Positions 47,701 through 59,729 of a DNA stretch of 64,000 bases are shown one piece after another. The stretch's first letter is position 1; each line of letters opens with the position of its first letter. Made by a program: the position numbers and the translations under genes. Source of the DNA: Tubiluchus corallicola (Eukaryota > Priapulida > Priapulimorpha > Priapulimorphida > Tubiluchidae); assembly GCA_030141605.1 (NCBI GenBank), contig JAQGDQ010000074.1, forward strand, positions 616,773-680,772, written 5' to 3'. The notes beneath the pieces were generated by a model. That model saw only the letters and a list, made by a program, of their open reading frames with translations. It searched no databases and was not told the origin of the DNA.

Positions 47701-49999
47701 AATCAGTTGCTAGCATTATAATCGAATATGCCAACACATAAGCAGTGTCTGCACTGGCAAATATGCCCATAGTAGAGTTAGATTCACAGTATCTAGCGGC
47801 AAACTTCTCCATGAATCTATCTATTTTCTGGGCCTCACCTGGAAGTCGAAAACCCTCCAAGAATGTTCGAAGTGCAGAAACAAAATCCTTTCCTGTAAAA
47901 TTCATTTGGTCCACGTAGCAATACATTACTTCTTTATTTAACTTTTCATTCTCACCCATGTAATCTCCTACGACAGTTTTATCAAGCCTTTCTTCACTGT
48001 GAAAAAAAGCTGCTATGTCATCAGGAGAGGTACCAATTACTTCTTGCTTCATCAAAAAATCAACCCCCTTTTTGGGATGCTTATTGAACATATCTATGCC
48101 TTGTTCAAGAATTCCTTTCTGTTGTTTAATCGTTTCAAATTGTTCGGGGTTGTCAAGAACAGCGTTCAAATTAGCATTTGATCCTCCTGCATTTTGAGAG
48201 CTCAAGGAATTACTGCTACTTGTGCCTGATATACTTTTTGACTGATCTATATCCTTGTGATCAGCAATGTCTCTACGTCCTTCCTGACCAAGGTAAGTTT
48301 GAGAACTAGGATTGACATACAGATCTTTGGACCACTCAACCATGCACTTCAGTATGGACACTAAACATTCTAATGATTTAACACGCATTGCTTTTTCTTG
48401 GTTAGGTGTTGCACCTAATTCTACACCACGGGCAATTTTTGAGAGATCGTTTACCAAGCGCTCAAAAATATTAGCAAGCGCCATATCACAGTCATAGTTA
48501 ATGTAAATGTCCACTACACTCTGTGCATCTGCACAAATTCTTGTTAGTGCCTGGATAACCATCCACTTGTGCTGGAAAGAGCTGCTGGAGGTCTCCAAAA
48601 TGCTTAGGAAAATCTCTTTAAAGAAAACCTCAATTTGCATTTTTAGGTGGGCTTTAAAACTATATAAAAGTGTCACAAAAATGGCAAGAGAAAGCTCAAA
48701 TATTTCTGGAACAGAGGAGACACCATTCTTTGATAGCGCAACACAAAGATACTGCTTAATGGCATTAATAAACATTTCATTTTGCTGAAATACCGGACCT
48801 GCATTCTGCAGAATAGAGAGAAGCAGTTGCAAAGAAAGTATCTTTGATCGCAACTCATGAGATTTATGGTCTACTGGGCCTTCTGGCAATGGCTTCATAC
48901 TAAGCTTGCACAAAGAACGAAAAACAAGAAATGCATCCTTTTGCAGAATGTGTGAAAAGTTTGCATGAATTTGTTCATGCATATCGCTACCATCGACAGA
49001 AACAGTGTCTTCTGATCCTAAGGCTGAAACATAGTCTGGTGTCCCTAGCTTGGTGGCACTGGAGTTAGGAGAAACATTCGAGTTCTCTTCAACATGCATG
49101 CCAAGCTGATTTGGAACTATCAGATCGATAGAACTTGATGCTGATTCTACAGCATTAACTACCAAATCCTGTATAATTGTTCCCACAATATTTTCCACAG
49201 TCTCGTCTTTAAACTCTTCTTTTGAAGTCATTTTAACAGAAGCATAATTTTTATCACCTATGACTTCATCTTCTTGGGCTAAAATCCCATTACTCAATTG
49301 TGCTTGGACAGGCTCATCAATAACTTGCTTCTGTTTTTCTTCACTTTCCAGCTTTTCCTTCACATCTGCTACAGCCTGATTCTCCATCCGTGCAAAGATG
49401 ACATTGAGCATCTGTGTGAGAGTTGCTTTCGCAGTAGTTTGGTTAATAAGATTTTTACTAGCAAGATAAATGTTATAACATGTACGAACTGCTTGCAATA
49501 TGGAGCCCTCGTGTATTTCACAGTTAGTAGAAGTAACAGCTGTCAAAAGCGCCTTGATGATTTGAAGCTGTACGCCCTCATCAGTCTGTGTTCCATGAAA
49601 GCAACTACATATTGTCTCAACAATCCTATCAATAAGAAGTTGTTCAGGATTCAGGCTGTCTGGTGAACTGCCAACCAAATGCCCATATGCTATTAGTTTT
49701 TGTAGACAGTCAAGAGCTGTAACTACTATCCGAGGGCATTTTGAACGACAAGCAAGCTCAAACGGCAAAAAGTATTTGTCAGCTGCAACAAATGTAGTGT
49801 TGCTTCCCTTAGGCATGGGCAAGTAATCAGAAGAGTTGACTGAACCATCAACCCGAATTTCTCGTTTGATCTCCTCCAAAGCATCTTCACAAGCCTTCTT
49901 TAGTTGAGAATGGTAAGACCGCTTTATCTCCTTGTCTGCCAGTATCTTTTCCAAGGCTCTTGTGATAAACATGTCTTTGGTTCTCCGGGTTTCCTTCAT
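44741..49999 (-). CDS. BIG1/BIG2-type Arf guanine nucleotide exchange factor (ARFGEF homologue), single coding exon
   Basis: 1752 aa, close to the usual BIG length. The start follows BIG N-termini: [20 protein letters not shown], with a splice acceptor (CTTCTTTGTTTAG) ending two bases before the ATG, so seven in-frame codons upstream are intronic. DCB domain about 1-220 ([39 protein letters not shown]); HUS box about 500 ([20 protein letters not shown]); Sec7 about 625-815 ([53 protein letters not shown]); HDS repeats to the end ([15 protein letters not shown]). The glutamate of LPGE is the family's catalytic finger. BIG proteins load GTP on class I Arfs at the trans-Golgi and endosomes. Odd points: no intron in 5.26 kb, and a Trp where Sec7 domains normally have His (ATDLW). 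Confidence 0.96.
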   Translation of the reverse strand: MKETRRTKDMFITRALEKILADKEIKRSYHSQLKKACEDALEEIKREIRVDGSVNSSDYLPMPKGSNTTFVAADKYFLPFELACRSKCPRIVVTALDCLQKLIAYGHLVGSSPDSLNPEQLLIDRIVETICSCFHGTQTDEGVQLQIIKALLTAVTSTNCEIHEGSILQAVRTCYNIYLASKNLINQTTAKATLTQMLNVIFARMENQAVADVKEKLESEEKQKQVIDEPVQAQLSNGILAQEDEVIGDKNYASVKMTSKEEFKDETVENIVGTIIQDLVVNAVESASSSIDLIVPNQLGMHVEENSNVSPNSSATKLGTPDYVSALGSEDTVSVDGSDMHEQIHANFSHILQKDAFLVFRSLCKLSMKPLPEGPVDHKSHELRSKILSLQLLLSILQNAGPVFQQNEMFINAIKQYLCVALSKNGVSSVPEIFELSLAIFVTLLYSFKAHLKMQIEVFFKEIFLSILETSSSSFQHKWMVIQALTRICADAQSVVDIYINYDCDMALANIFERLVNDLSKIARGVELGATPNQEKAMRVKSLECLVSILKCMVEWSKDLYVNPSSQTYLGQEGRRDIADHKDIDQSKSISGTSSSNSLSSQNAGGSNANLNAVLDNPEQFETIKQQKGILEQGIDMFNKHPKKGVDFLMKQEVIGTSPDDIAAFFHSEERLDKTVVGDYMGENEKLNKEVMYCYVDQMNFTGKDFVSALRTFLEGFRLPGEAQKIDRFMEKFAARYCESNSTMGIFASADTAYVLAYSIIMLATDLWSPQVKHKMTKEQYIKMNRGINDSKDLPEEYLSQIYDEIAGAEITMKPTGSKPSRKGTHNVSSEKQRKLIYNMEMEQMALTAKALMESVSHVESPFTSATHLAHVRPMFKVAWTPFLAAYSVGLQDCDDTKIASLCLDGLRCAIRISCIFEMELERDAYTQALSRFTLLTANSQITEMKAKNIDTIKTLIAVAQTDGNYLGKSWLEILKCISQLELAQLIGTGARTRFISGNAKHGHSDKAHQNEDGLMVPVPKMDQKRMASLQESMGETSSQSVVVAVDRIFTGSTRLDGDAIVYFVTALCHVSEEELSSSSHPRMFSLQKIVEISYYNMGRIRLQWSRIWQILGDHFNKVGCNLNEDIAFFAVDSLRQLSMKFIEKGEFANFRFQKDFLRPFEHIMKRNKSPTIRDMVVRCVAQMVNSQAHNIKSGWKNIFSVFHLAASDHDESIVELAFQTMGKIISSVFEKYFAAMIDSFQDAVKCLSEFACNAAFPDTSMEAIRLIRNCAKYVAEKPQMFREHTGEGLHISEDDRVWVKGWFPVMFELSCVINRCGLDVRTRGLTVMFEIMKTYGEAFKEHWWRDIFRVLFRIFDNMKLPEQQSEKSEWMTTTCNHALYAIVDVFTQYFSILNDVLLDDLYAQLFWCVQQDNEQLARSGTNCLENLVISTGYQFDISTWDKTCDLMLDIFNKTLPAALLTWKPGETDGYIKMPDSPTANLTNVQELTSDRKSSEAISMEHEFIRHGRMIKQGSDHKLFSALLIKCVVQLELIQTIDNVIFYPATSRKEDAENLAAAQAGLVETPFAQSDCQQEEQGMYSYLTSKQLFRLLDCLMESHKFAKAFNSNQEQRNLLWKAGFKGKVKPNLLKQETNSLACALRILYRMYTDDGRRDAWQEVQTRLITVCKDALDYFLTLQSESHREAWCSLLLLFLSGTLKMPDERFKQHAASYYPSLCEMVGQQVKQEMGYILRRFFLRIGSVFNIVDDHIRL

Positions 50000-50001
50000 C
50001 C

Positions 50002-50014
50002 CTAAACAAAGAAG
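50002..50014 (-). other. splice acceptor at BIG start codon
   Basis: CTTCTTTGTTTAG on the minus strand, two bases before the ATG. It implies at least one untranslated upstream exon, not located. Confidence 0.65.
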
Positions 50015-50029
50015 TGCCAAAAATTAGAA

Positions 50030-51580
50030 ATGGGATTATTTGAAAAGAAACCGGCATAAACCAAATTAATTCAAAAGAAATAAATACACGAGAAAAAATT
50101 TCAAATTATGGATTCTATTCAAATGGTAACATAAAAAATTACATCAAATAGATTTTGTTTATTCAGCTTGCAAGGTACAACGCTAAAAAATTCGAGTGCC
50201 TTGTGAGTCTGATCAATAACTAGATCTTCCTGGTGTTGATTTGAGTCCTACGAGTCTAACCCATAGCTACATCTTCATCACGTTTCCACTGAACTTAAAC
50301 AGACTTAGGCCACATTTCCACTGCTTTCGCACAGACTTCTGTACGCATATTCTACATCCGCAAAAGCTGCTTTCATTGAGACAGTACTTGCTCTTTCGCG
50401 TTCCATACAAAATTTCATAAATGTGGCAAAGTTTGGGACTTTCCAAGAAAAATAACAATTTTATTTAGCTTTGTTGGTTAAAAAATGGGCAAATAGGCAA
50501 TACTGCAAGCGATAACATTGTCTTTGGGTCCAAAAAGTGTGAATACCTAGACGAATATTATCACACTGATTAGAAATATTATATTCTCACAACAAAAAAA
50601 ACCAGCTTTTATATCAATATTTCGTCGCTTCATCATAACTGTAGAACTGGTAATGCAATGAAATTAATTTTCACAGAGAAATATTATTTTAGGAGCAATG
50701 TGCAAAATTCAGACATTTTATGAAATTCATAGGGATTTCATATAACATATGTATTTCAGGAACAGTGCAAAATAGACAATTTTCTTGTGGCACTTTCATC
50801 TTTACTTAGGCGTTTTGTATAATAACTAGAATCAGATAATGTCGGAAAAGGACCGGTTGTTCAGAAATCTAAGTCTAAGAATAGTCAAACAGGACCTAGC
50901 ACAAAAGAGGTGATGTATAACTTCACCACAACAGCATTTTTTTATTTCCAGAATCACAATGTTTTGGCAGCTTCTTCCGGCACTTTCAAGTGCCGGAAAA
51001 ACTTTAAAAGGACTATCTGGTGATTTTAATAGTCCAGATATTTAAAACCCCCAGAATTTTTGACTGGCGTTGCCTACCTTTGAGGGCAGATTTCCTTTAT
51101 TTTAGAGCTGTACCTAACAGTTCACTAAAACAGATGTAATGAGCATATGATGAGTTTTCATTATTGCAGAATTACTGTCAACTGTGTTGCTCAGGCAGGC
51201 AATTGTGTAATATTTCTTCGTGAAAATCACTACTGTCTTATCAATCTGCCATAATTTGATTTAAAGCTGCATAGATTCGAATAAGACACGGTTTAAAAAA
51301 ACACCTAAAAAATCAGCATTCAGGTTTGATTTCATTTCAAAAATTATTTTAAACTGTGATTAGGATTTAATCCAGATTCGAAAATTATTATAAAATGAGA
51401 TTCCTATATGATTCGGATTCAGTAATTTCAGATTCGCGACATCCTTACGGGGACTATATCGAATTTTATGACAATAACACAGCAACGCATTCAATAGTTT
51501 ACTATAAATTTTAAAAAAATGCCTTGAATAAGGAATCACAAAAACCAACCAAAATTAATAGACACTAAATAAAAGCAGTA
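50030..51580. other. upstream of BIG; nothing recognised
   Basis: AT-rich, presumably 5' intron of the BIG gene. A hAT-like GATTCGGATTC-rich end (GATTCGCGACATCCTTA at about 51431-51447) is a possible relic terminus. Confidence 0.3.
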
Positions 51581-53013
51581 CCAGAATTTCATTATATTTT
51601 GCCAGAATCAAATCTAAGCAGATTCTCGCTGTGACATTTCACAAGAATTCAGAGAATCAATGTCTAAATTGCACAGTTCAAGTACAATGAATTATAATAA
51701 GTGAAACAGTGAAAAGTGAATTTCAACTAAAGTGATTTATTACAAGAATTAATCACTGTCAATTTCAATTAAAGTGATTTATTACAAGAATTAATCACTG
51801 TCAGTGCTAACTTATTTTCCAGAATGTTACCTAACATTTTCTGATTTAGACTAAGCCATTGCTGGGCGGGGGGGGGGGGTCTAAACCTGGTTGCAGAAGA
51901 TTTACCTGTTTTGTACATTTGTGTAGTCAATTTTATTTTTCCAATTAGACGTGTAGACGTCAAGCATACAATACCATCTTCATTTGTAAACTGACAAATG
52001 TTACTCAATCTTATATTCTGTGAACCAGCTTTATAATCAGTTATCCTGTTTAACAATTACTGTCTATAACAATTACTTCTAACCAAGCTAACCTGAAATC
52101 TGCAGCCGCACACCGTCTCTTGGTAGACAGCGACTCTGACATAGTGGCAAAAGTACAGCAGCTAGTGTTTGCACAACTTATCCAGGCCTGGTATTTATTA
52201 TCCTGCAACTACCTGGGTGGCAGAAACCACACATTAAAAGAATGTGGGTAAAGCGCACCCTAGTTTAACCTGCTACAACCATGTACTGTTGCTGTGCTAT
52301 ACTGATGACTCACAATGATTCATTTGTCCGTGTTTCCCAATTACTGCAGAGCAGACAGCATACATGTGCGAGCACTTATCCACATGTAGTTTATTAAGTA
52401 ACAATTTTTGTTATTTTCACGCAGACTTTACTGCATAAATGCGAAGAGTGTTAATGTTTTGCTGCTTATCTGGGCTTAGTGCATACAAAATTTTTTTCTT
52501 TGTGTGACAGCAAAATTTTTATGTGCGCGCACGCTAAAAGGGAGCAATGCTCTAAGCCATCTAGAATTTTGTTAATTTTTCCTTCTGTCAAGTGAACAAC
52601 AATCATTATTTCCTTCATCAAGAAATGTGTCACAAACATTTGAAACAAGAATTGCTCTACATTTATGCAAAATGTGAAAAATTTTACTATTAAGTTGACA
52701 AATGGGCTGTTTCCAAACTTTACACTGTCTGCCTCGAGTGTGCACTTTTGCTGGCTTAACAAAGAGCATAGAACCCTATGATTTTTATGTTCAACTCTGA
52801 ATGAAAAGTGCAGTGCATCATAGACACTTGGGAAGCAACTTTATAAATAAAGTAGCAAGAGTAATACGGCAATGTATGCTGTACGTGCTAGTACATGGCA
52901 AAGAGCGAAAAAAACAGATTAGCTCTAGTATTTCTTTATTTTTTTAACTTTCAGTTAGATTCACGGTAATGAGCATTGGTGCAAAAGTTTAGGCAAATGG
53001 ATTCAGAGATTTG
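51581..53013. repeat. dispersed repeat family B, copy 2 (longer)
   Basis: Same orientation and block order as 30371-31006, with about 700 extra bases in the middle (about 51805-52545) that include a run of ten G near 51868 and no recognisable transposase. The copy in the hnRNP intron looks like an internally deleted form. The right end is not as clear as in copy 1. Confidence 0.7.
51721..51804. repeat. 42-bp tandem duplication
   Basis: Two units starting TTTCAACTAAAGTG and TTTCAATTAAAGTG are nearly identical. Each contains an imperfect palindrome AGTGATT...AATCACT. Confidence 0.85.
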
Positions 53014-54260
53014 GAAATTATAGCAAAAACTACTTTCATTAATGACCTGGAAAGCTGTTTCAAACCACAGCTGCACTGTGAAATTTCTGTGGTTGTATCT
53101 AGAATCACTTATTTTAGGGGAAAAGTCAAATTCTGCGGGGTGTATGATTTATATTCCTCACTTATTATGAAAATTTACTTTTTCATCTGCAGGAAAAACG
53201 TTTAGCAATTAAAGTGGCAATCAGAGTGTGTAAATGGCAATTCATGCAAATGCAATGGAAATGACAAACACGAACAACAATGGTTTGCAGAATCATGCTA
53301 CTGAGTGAATTTTTTCCATGCAAGCCATTGAGAAAATGTCCGTGTCTGTATGGGTCTGTGCATACGCAATTGAAGCACGGCTTTAAACTGTAACTGTCAC
53401 ATTACTCAACTAGCAAAATGTTCATTCAGTCACATCAGGCATCGTACTAAACTTGATCGAAGGTAATATAGTCTAATAAAACTATTAATTAAAGTCTAAA
53501 GTAAAGACTAATAACTTGATCTACATCGTATGGTTAGTATGGAAACGAAAACAAGCAGGTTTTCTTATTTTTGCCAAGTATTGCTAGCATGATTCGTGCC
53601 GCGTAAAAGAGTTAAAACAGGCACATATGCAATCAATCTATCTAAACCAGAGCACAACCATGTCAGTCCGGTACGCCTAAGTAACAGAAGTATCACAGCT
53701 CAAGGTATGGACAAAAATGCCAAGAGTAGCATTACCGTGTCACATGTCGTTATAGAAATCTTGCATTCAACAGTTCAGTGTTTTGTCTGTCTTCATAATA
53801 TCATCTCTCAAAATAATTGCAAAAAAATTATATTGATGACGTTCACTACTCCAACAAACTACCATCAAAGATTTATCATCGACATCTTCCTGGCACAATT
53901 AACCTATAATAATTTCGTGAACTCGATTCCCAGATAAGCGCACCGTAACGACCAAGCTACAAGACGCTGCTATCATGGCCACAGTGAAGAGATATCCTGA
54001 CCACGGTACTGCATTACAGCAATGCTGTGCTTGTGGTTTTTCCAGCCACGCACAATCGCACACCTGGCAGATTAAAAGCAGAACACGTTATCAAAATTAG
54101 TTGCGATTAAATTTGTCTGAACAAGGAAGCCATGACTAACCTAACTTGAACAATTTTCTGTTAACAATAAGAACTTAGTAATAATTATAATTGTATCCAG
54201 TTACTCCAGTATTAGTAGCTCAGTAGACGTCAGGTCTAATGCCCTGATGAGTGCTAATAT
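53014..54260. other. intergenic; possible tRNA-like SINE fragment
   Basis: On the minus strand, about 53985-53920 reads TAGCTTGGTCGTTACGGTGC then TGGGAATCGAGTTC, reminiscent of tRNA A and B boxes; no foldable tRNA is claimed. The + frame at 53596-53937 lacks an ATG at its start and has no known domain. Confidence 0.3.
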
Positions 54261-54261
54261 T

Positions 54262-54291
54262 CATAATCATAATCAATTTATTTCACTCCAG

Positions 54292-54352
<61 letters not shown>
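54262..54352. repeat. short repeat end plus (AT)n microsatellite
   Basis: AATCAATTTATTTCACTCCA then GCA and about 29 AT dinucleotides (54294-54352). The same leader and an (AT)n run recur at 58762-58813. On the minus strand the leader reads TGGAGTGAAATAAATTGATT followed by (ATGATT)n, like a retroposon 3' end with AATAAA. Confidence 0.75.
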
Positions 54353-54353
<1 letters not shown>

Positions 54354-54359
54354 TTTATT

Positions 54360-55150
54360 TAGGTGTAAAATTACATTAAAGCAAGAAATGGAGACATTTA
54401 GTAATAAAATCAAACTTTATGTTAACGTCACCTTGGGGCATTAATTTCTCCCTTGTGACTCAAACTTAAACAATCGTCATTAGCATGGCCGGTTTATGAC
54501 GTTTTGGGGTCCACAGGCTAATGAAATTATGGGATTCAGAAATAGCCACCGTCTAAGTTGCCCTCATCGTCTTGGATATTTTTTCTCACGATATAATTTA
54601 GTGACATTTACATAGCTTGATAGCTTACATAGTAGGGTATTTATTCATGACATTATCTTCTTCCTGGCGGTGTATTTATTGATATTATCTGACTGAATTC
54701 CTGCAATAAGTTATTTCAGGCATATAAATGAAGTAGATTAGATATTTTACTGATCCCATATATGAGCTTCATTCTTTACATCATTCCATTTTAAGCACTA
54801 ATGTTTTTTTTATCACGATTCACTTTAAAATTTCAGATTATCTCCACGACTTTTTTTCTATCACTGTGTGGGACAATCTAACAAGCCCTGCTTTTTGATT
54901 GCCTGCAACACATTTACCTTCGCATATAAGTGAACAGTGTTTGAGGCTTCTCCTGTGCAGTATTTCTTATTTGTATTATATCCATTGTAGGCCCTTTCAC
55001 TAGATATTGTACATGAAACTAATGTAAATGTGTAAGGTGAAATAAATGACTTATGACTGTGTGAACAGTTTACTTATGTTGAGTCAAGAATGTTCTTATT
55101 TGAGTTTTGTTAATTTTCATTAGAAATCAGAACATTTTAAGTGAGTGGTG
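54360..55150. other. intergenic between repeats
   Basis: No coding exon or recognised RNA. It may include the body of the minus-oriented retroposon whose tail lies at 54262. Confidence 0.3.
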
Positions 55151-55164
55151 CATCTTCATAGGGA

Positions 55165-58100
55165 TCTTTACTCTGGGGGTAGATGGGGCTCCTTAGCCTT
55201 GGTCAGCAATCCCTCTAGGTGAAGGAAAACCCTGATCACAAATCTCCACTGCGTTGTGGCTATACCCTCCGTGAGAAAGGCGAACCAGCAAGTGCGGATT
55301 ACACTCAAGCTGCAGTCACAAACCTACACACAGGCGGCTCAGGGCATGTGGTCGCTCTCAACTGACCGAGGCAGCAGCGGAGTTCGGCAGCTTAGGAATG
55401 CTCTGCTCACCCCCGTAGCATGGGGAGCAAACTAGAAAAGGTGTCCCAAACATAGCCTGCCTCAACACTTTCCTGGTCCAGCAAGCCGCCGCTGGCGGGA
55501 AATCCCATCTGTGCGGTCGAAAGAACAAGACAAAAAATAACACTAACACTGGGTGCCTGGAATGTCAGGACATTACTCAACAATGGCAACACCAACAGAC
55601 CTGAAAAAAGAACTGCTCTTATAGCAAAAGAATTACAAAGATACAAAATTGACATAGCTGCCCTCAGCGAAACACGCCTTGCAGAGAAAGGACAACTCTC
55701 TGAAGCTGGCAGCGGATACACTTTCTTTTGGAGTGGGAGACCATCAGGCGAGAAAAGAGAGGCAGGAGTTGGATTTGCAGTCAGAAATGACCTTCTGAAG
55801 AACCTCTTAAAACTTCCAGATGGCATCAACGACCGGCTTATGACTCTCCAACTACCCCTCACGGAAGGGAAGAAAGCTACACTCATAAGTGCATATGCCC
55901 CAACCATGACCAACCCAGATGACGTCAAGGACAAATTTTATGAAGAACTAGATGCTACCATCATAAATGTTCCAACATCAGACAAGCTCATACTACTTGG
56001 AGATTTCAATGTTAGAGTGGGTACAGATCACCAATCATGGGAAGGAGTTATTGGCACACAAGGAGTGGGAAAATGTAACAGCAATGGGATCCTGCTATTA
56101 CAGGCATGTGCAACCCATGAACTCATCATCACAAACACACTATTCCGTCTTCCCAAGCGCAATAAAACAACCTGGATGCATCCAAGATCAAAATATTGGC
56201 ACTTGATAGACTACACCATCGTCAGGCAGAAAGGTCGGCAAGATGTGAGGGTGACTAAAGCAATGAGAGGTGCAGAGTGCTGGACAGATCATCATCTTCT
56301 CATATCCAAACTCAGCCTACACATCCAACCTAAAAGGTGACCACAAGGCAAAAAGACCATGATGTTGGGAAACTTCAAAATAAGGTAACTGCTAGCAGCT
56401 TCTCCCAAAGCCTTGACAAAAAGATCTCGGAGACATCTCAAGACGCCGCCACTGTTGACCAGAAATGGGAGCACTTCAGAGACCTGGTCTACTCAACAGC
56501 CCATGAACATCTAGAGGTTACTACTAAAAAACATCAAGACTGGTTTGATGAAAACGATCCTGAAATTATCACTTTGATAGCATCCAAACACCATCTACTT
56601 AGAGTACACCAAAATGACCCCACATCAGAAGCGAAGAGGGCAGCATTCATACATAAACGCAATGAGGTGCAAAGGAAACTCCTTGAAATGCAAGACACCT
56701 GGCTGTCTAGGAAAGCAGAAGAAATACAACACTACGCTGACACCAACAACTCAAAAAAGTTCTATGATGCCCTCAAGTCCATCTATGGTCCACAACCATC
56801 TGGGACTTCACCACTCCTCAAAGCAGATGGAACAAAGTTGCTAACTGACACGTCTGACATCCTAGAAAGATGGGCAGAACATTTCAACACCGACCATCAT
56901 CCATAAACGCAGAAGCAATAGACCGACTACCCCAAATGGAAATAAATGAATACCTAGATCAACCACCAACACTAGAGGAGATCGTCAAAGCCAATGAACA
57001 AACCTCCCATGGCAAAGCACCAGGTGCTGATGGAATACCAGCCGAAATCTACAAGCAGGGGGGCAGCAATGCTACAAGAACTTACCGACCTATTCCAGCT
57101 GATGTGGGAGGAAAGCAAACTTCCTCAAGACCTCCGAGATGCTACAGTTGTCCACATTTACAAACAAAAAGGGAACAGGCAGTCACGTGACAACCACAGA
57201 GGTATATCTCTGCTGTCCATAGCGGGTAAGACCCTGGCACGTGTCCTACTAAATCGACTGTTGTTGCACCTGGAGAAAGACCTTCTCCCAGAGAGCCAGT
57301 GTGGCTTTAGAGCAGGCAGAGGAACGGTGGATATGATCTTTGCTGCAAGACAACTTCAAGAGAAGTGCCAAGAACAGAACGTCAGCCTCTTCACAACATT
57401 CATAGACCTCACCAAGGCTTTTGCTACTGTCAGTAGGAATGGCCTCTGGAAGATCATAGAAAAATATGGATGCCCAAAGAAGTTTATTGATATTGTGCGG
57501 CAGTTTCATGAAGGTATGATGCTCGGAGTCCTAGATGACGGAGACATGTCTGAAGCCTTTGAAGTAACAAATGGTGTAAAACAGGGCTGTGTACTCGCTC
57601 CAACACTCTTCAGCATGATGTTCTCTGCCATGCTACATGATGCTTTTGAAAACACCCACGAAGGCATTAAGATAAAATACAGAACAGATGGCAGCCTCTT
57701 CAACTCCAGGTGCTTGCAAGCTACCACCAAGACCCATGTAACCACAGTCAAAGAATTTCTCTTTGCTGATGATTGCACTCTCAGTGCCACCTCCCAAGAA
57801 CAAATGCAAAGAGAGATGGACCACTTCGCATCAGCCTACAAGAACTACGGCCTAACAATCTCTAAAAGAAAACTGAAGTTATGTACAAACCAGCTCCAGA
57901 CGCCCCACAGGTTCAGCCAAAGATTTTAGTGAATGGTCAAGAACGTATCTCTGTTGACAACTTCACATACCTAGGGAACACCCTTACCACAGCTGCCAAC
58001 ATCAATACAGAAATCAATAACAGAATTGCCAAGGCTAGCGCTTCATTTGGAAGACTCCGCTCCAACGTATGGGACAGGAGAGGCATCAGAACCACCACAA

Positions 58101-58740
58101 AATTGAAGGTGTATAGAGCTGTCGTCATCACATCTCTCCTCTATGCCAGTGAATCCTGGACATTATATAGGAGATATGTAAAACAGCTTAACCACTTTCA
58201 CATGGGCTGTCTGAGAAAAATCCTGCACATTAAGTGGCAGGACAAGGTGCCAGACACAGAGGTACTTAAAAGAGCTGACCTCCCCAGCATCCATACACTC
58301 CTCCTAAAAACACAAGTTCGGTGGGCAGGACATGTGATTCGCATGCCAGACAATCACATACCAAAGAAGAAGCTCTATGGAGAACTTGTGTCTGGAAAGA
58401 GAAAGGTTGGACGACCAACTCACTCCAGGAGCTCAGCATGGATATCCGCTCAACGGAAACCCTTGCACAAGATCGCTCAGCATGGCGGAGTGCCATCATC
58501 ACAGGGGCTACGACAGCAGAGGCGAAAAGAATTGAGGAGGCAGAGGAGAAGCTCAGGAGACGCAAGGCATGTGACACTGCCCAACAACAGGTCCAAACAC
58601 CCAGCCTCACCTGTGCCAAATGCCAAAGAAGTTTCCAGGCCAGAATTGGCCTAGTCAGTCACCTTCGAGCTCATCAAAGGAATGACAACCCCCAAACTGA
58701 CCTTTTATCCCTGTCACCATGGTCATCTTCGATTCAAAGG
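55165..58740 (+). mobile_element. nearly full-length LINE: endonuclease, reverse transcriptase, C-terminal C2H2 finger
   Basis: A GC-richer 5' leader (about 55165-55525) is followed by an AP-type endonuclease frame, about 55528-56340: ITLTLGAWNVRTL, IDIAALSETRL, AYAPTMTN, LLGDFNVRVG, WTDHHLL. A linker (56341-56906) precedes the polymerase (56900-57930): GKAPGADGIPAEIY, ESQCGFRAGRGTVDMIF, TTFIDLTKAFATVSR, NGVKQGCVLAPTLFS, LFADDCTL. Then NFTYLGNTL, RWAGHVIRMPD and a finger C-x2-C-x12-H-x3-H at 58612-58676. A TGA at 56338 and frame breaks near 56340, 56900, 57060 (in a G6 run), 57870 and 58420 disable it. Few lesions in 3.6 kb suggest a fairly recent insertion. Base composition is clearly richer in GC than the flanks. 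Confidence 0.93.
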
Positions 58741-58761
58741 ACAAACATCACATCACATCAC

Positions 58762-58782
58762 AATCAATTTATTTCACTCCAG

Positions 58783-58813
<31 letters not shown>
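58762..58813. repeat. short repeat end plus (AT)n microsatellite, second copy
   Basis: Same leader as at 54271, then (AT)n from 58784. Preceded by (CATCA)n at about 58746-58760, which on the minus strand would be a (TGATG)n tail. Confidence 0.75.
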
Positions 58814-58815
<2 letters not shown>

Positions 58816-58838
58816 AGACATCAACATACAATATAACT

Positions 58839-59155
58839 AGAAAAAACTATGAGGTAAAAAATCATTGATCAAATCAAATTAACCAAATAAATGAACTGCT
58901 GTATGACACCCTGAAAATGTGGCTTGTAAGGCATCACGAATGTGAATGAGTGAATAAAAGCATGGTTAGGGTTAGTAGATATGATGGAATGTATATATGT
59001 ACATATATATATTAGAAAAAGCTACATAGGGAAAAATCATTGATGAAATCAAATTAACCAAATAAATGAACTGCTGTATGGCACATTGAAAACATGGCGT
59101 CATGAATGTGTATAAAAGAATAGTTAGGGTAAGTAGACATGATGGAATGGGAAAT
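58839..59155. repeat. two-unit tandem repeat, about 175 bp
   Basis: Units begin AGAAAAAACTA (58839) and AGAAAAAGCTA (59014) and share AAATCATTGAT, AAATCAAATTAACCAAATAA, ATGAACTGCTGTATG and AGTTAGGGT/GGTTAGGGT blocks. It may be the body of the minus-oriented retroposon. Confidence 0.85.
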
Positions 59156-59721
59156 AGTATGGTTGCTGATAGAAGGAAGGGAGGGAGGAAACGACCGCAG
59201 TGTATGTTTTAAATTACGTAGCGCTATGTAGTATAATTCTAAGTAATGGGAAGCCAGCCACTGCGAGGGACACGCATGGGAGTATCAGGATTGCATTATA
59301 AGTATGAGACAAGGGTGGTTCTTTTCAAGTAATTTTTGAAACTATAGACAGTTTGTATATTTTTACTTGGCACTTACTGTATTTTATTTGAGTTTTTTAG
59401 GTTCAAATTTGATTCGAACCAAAACTATAGATTCGAATAATTCAGCACTTCAGCCAAACACGTTCTTTATCATTAAAATGTCTGATCTGATAACTGCATC
59501 AGAAACTTTTTATTGATTGGTATAATCATGATGTATTCAAAATGATAAATTTGTTCAAGGCCATGCAGATTTTTCAGCCTGAACATACATACTGTGGCTC
59601 AGAAAAACACAATTAGCCTTTGCACATCAGACTAATAAAATAATGACTCATGTCTCAACCGCAGTGCACACACACACACTGCACAAATTTTTTAGCTACA
59701 TGTGTTCATAAAGTCATTTGA
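59156..59721. other. intergenic, nothing recognised
   Basis: Includes a purine-rich stretch (GAAGGAAGGGAGGGAGGAAA, about 59172-59191) and a short CA run at about 59667. No gene supported. Confidence 0.4.
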
Positions 59722-59729
59722 GTTTAACT

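Noticed and set aside
50000-50020. Longer N-terminus for the BIG protein (seven codons before the ATG)
   Set aside because: These codons contain the splice acceptor TTTGTTTAG and start from TTG; the ATG at 49999 matches the BIG family start.
53596-53937. 113-codon frame
   Set aside because: Begins at GTG, no recognised domain, no clear splice context; left as unexplained intergenic DNA.
54247-54444. Plus-strand frame with repeated Tyr-Ile
   Set aside because: Translation of the (AT)n microsatellite.
55407-55934. 175-codon minus-strand frame
   Set aside because: Antisense shadow of the LINE endonuclease, which has the clear protein signature on the plus strand.
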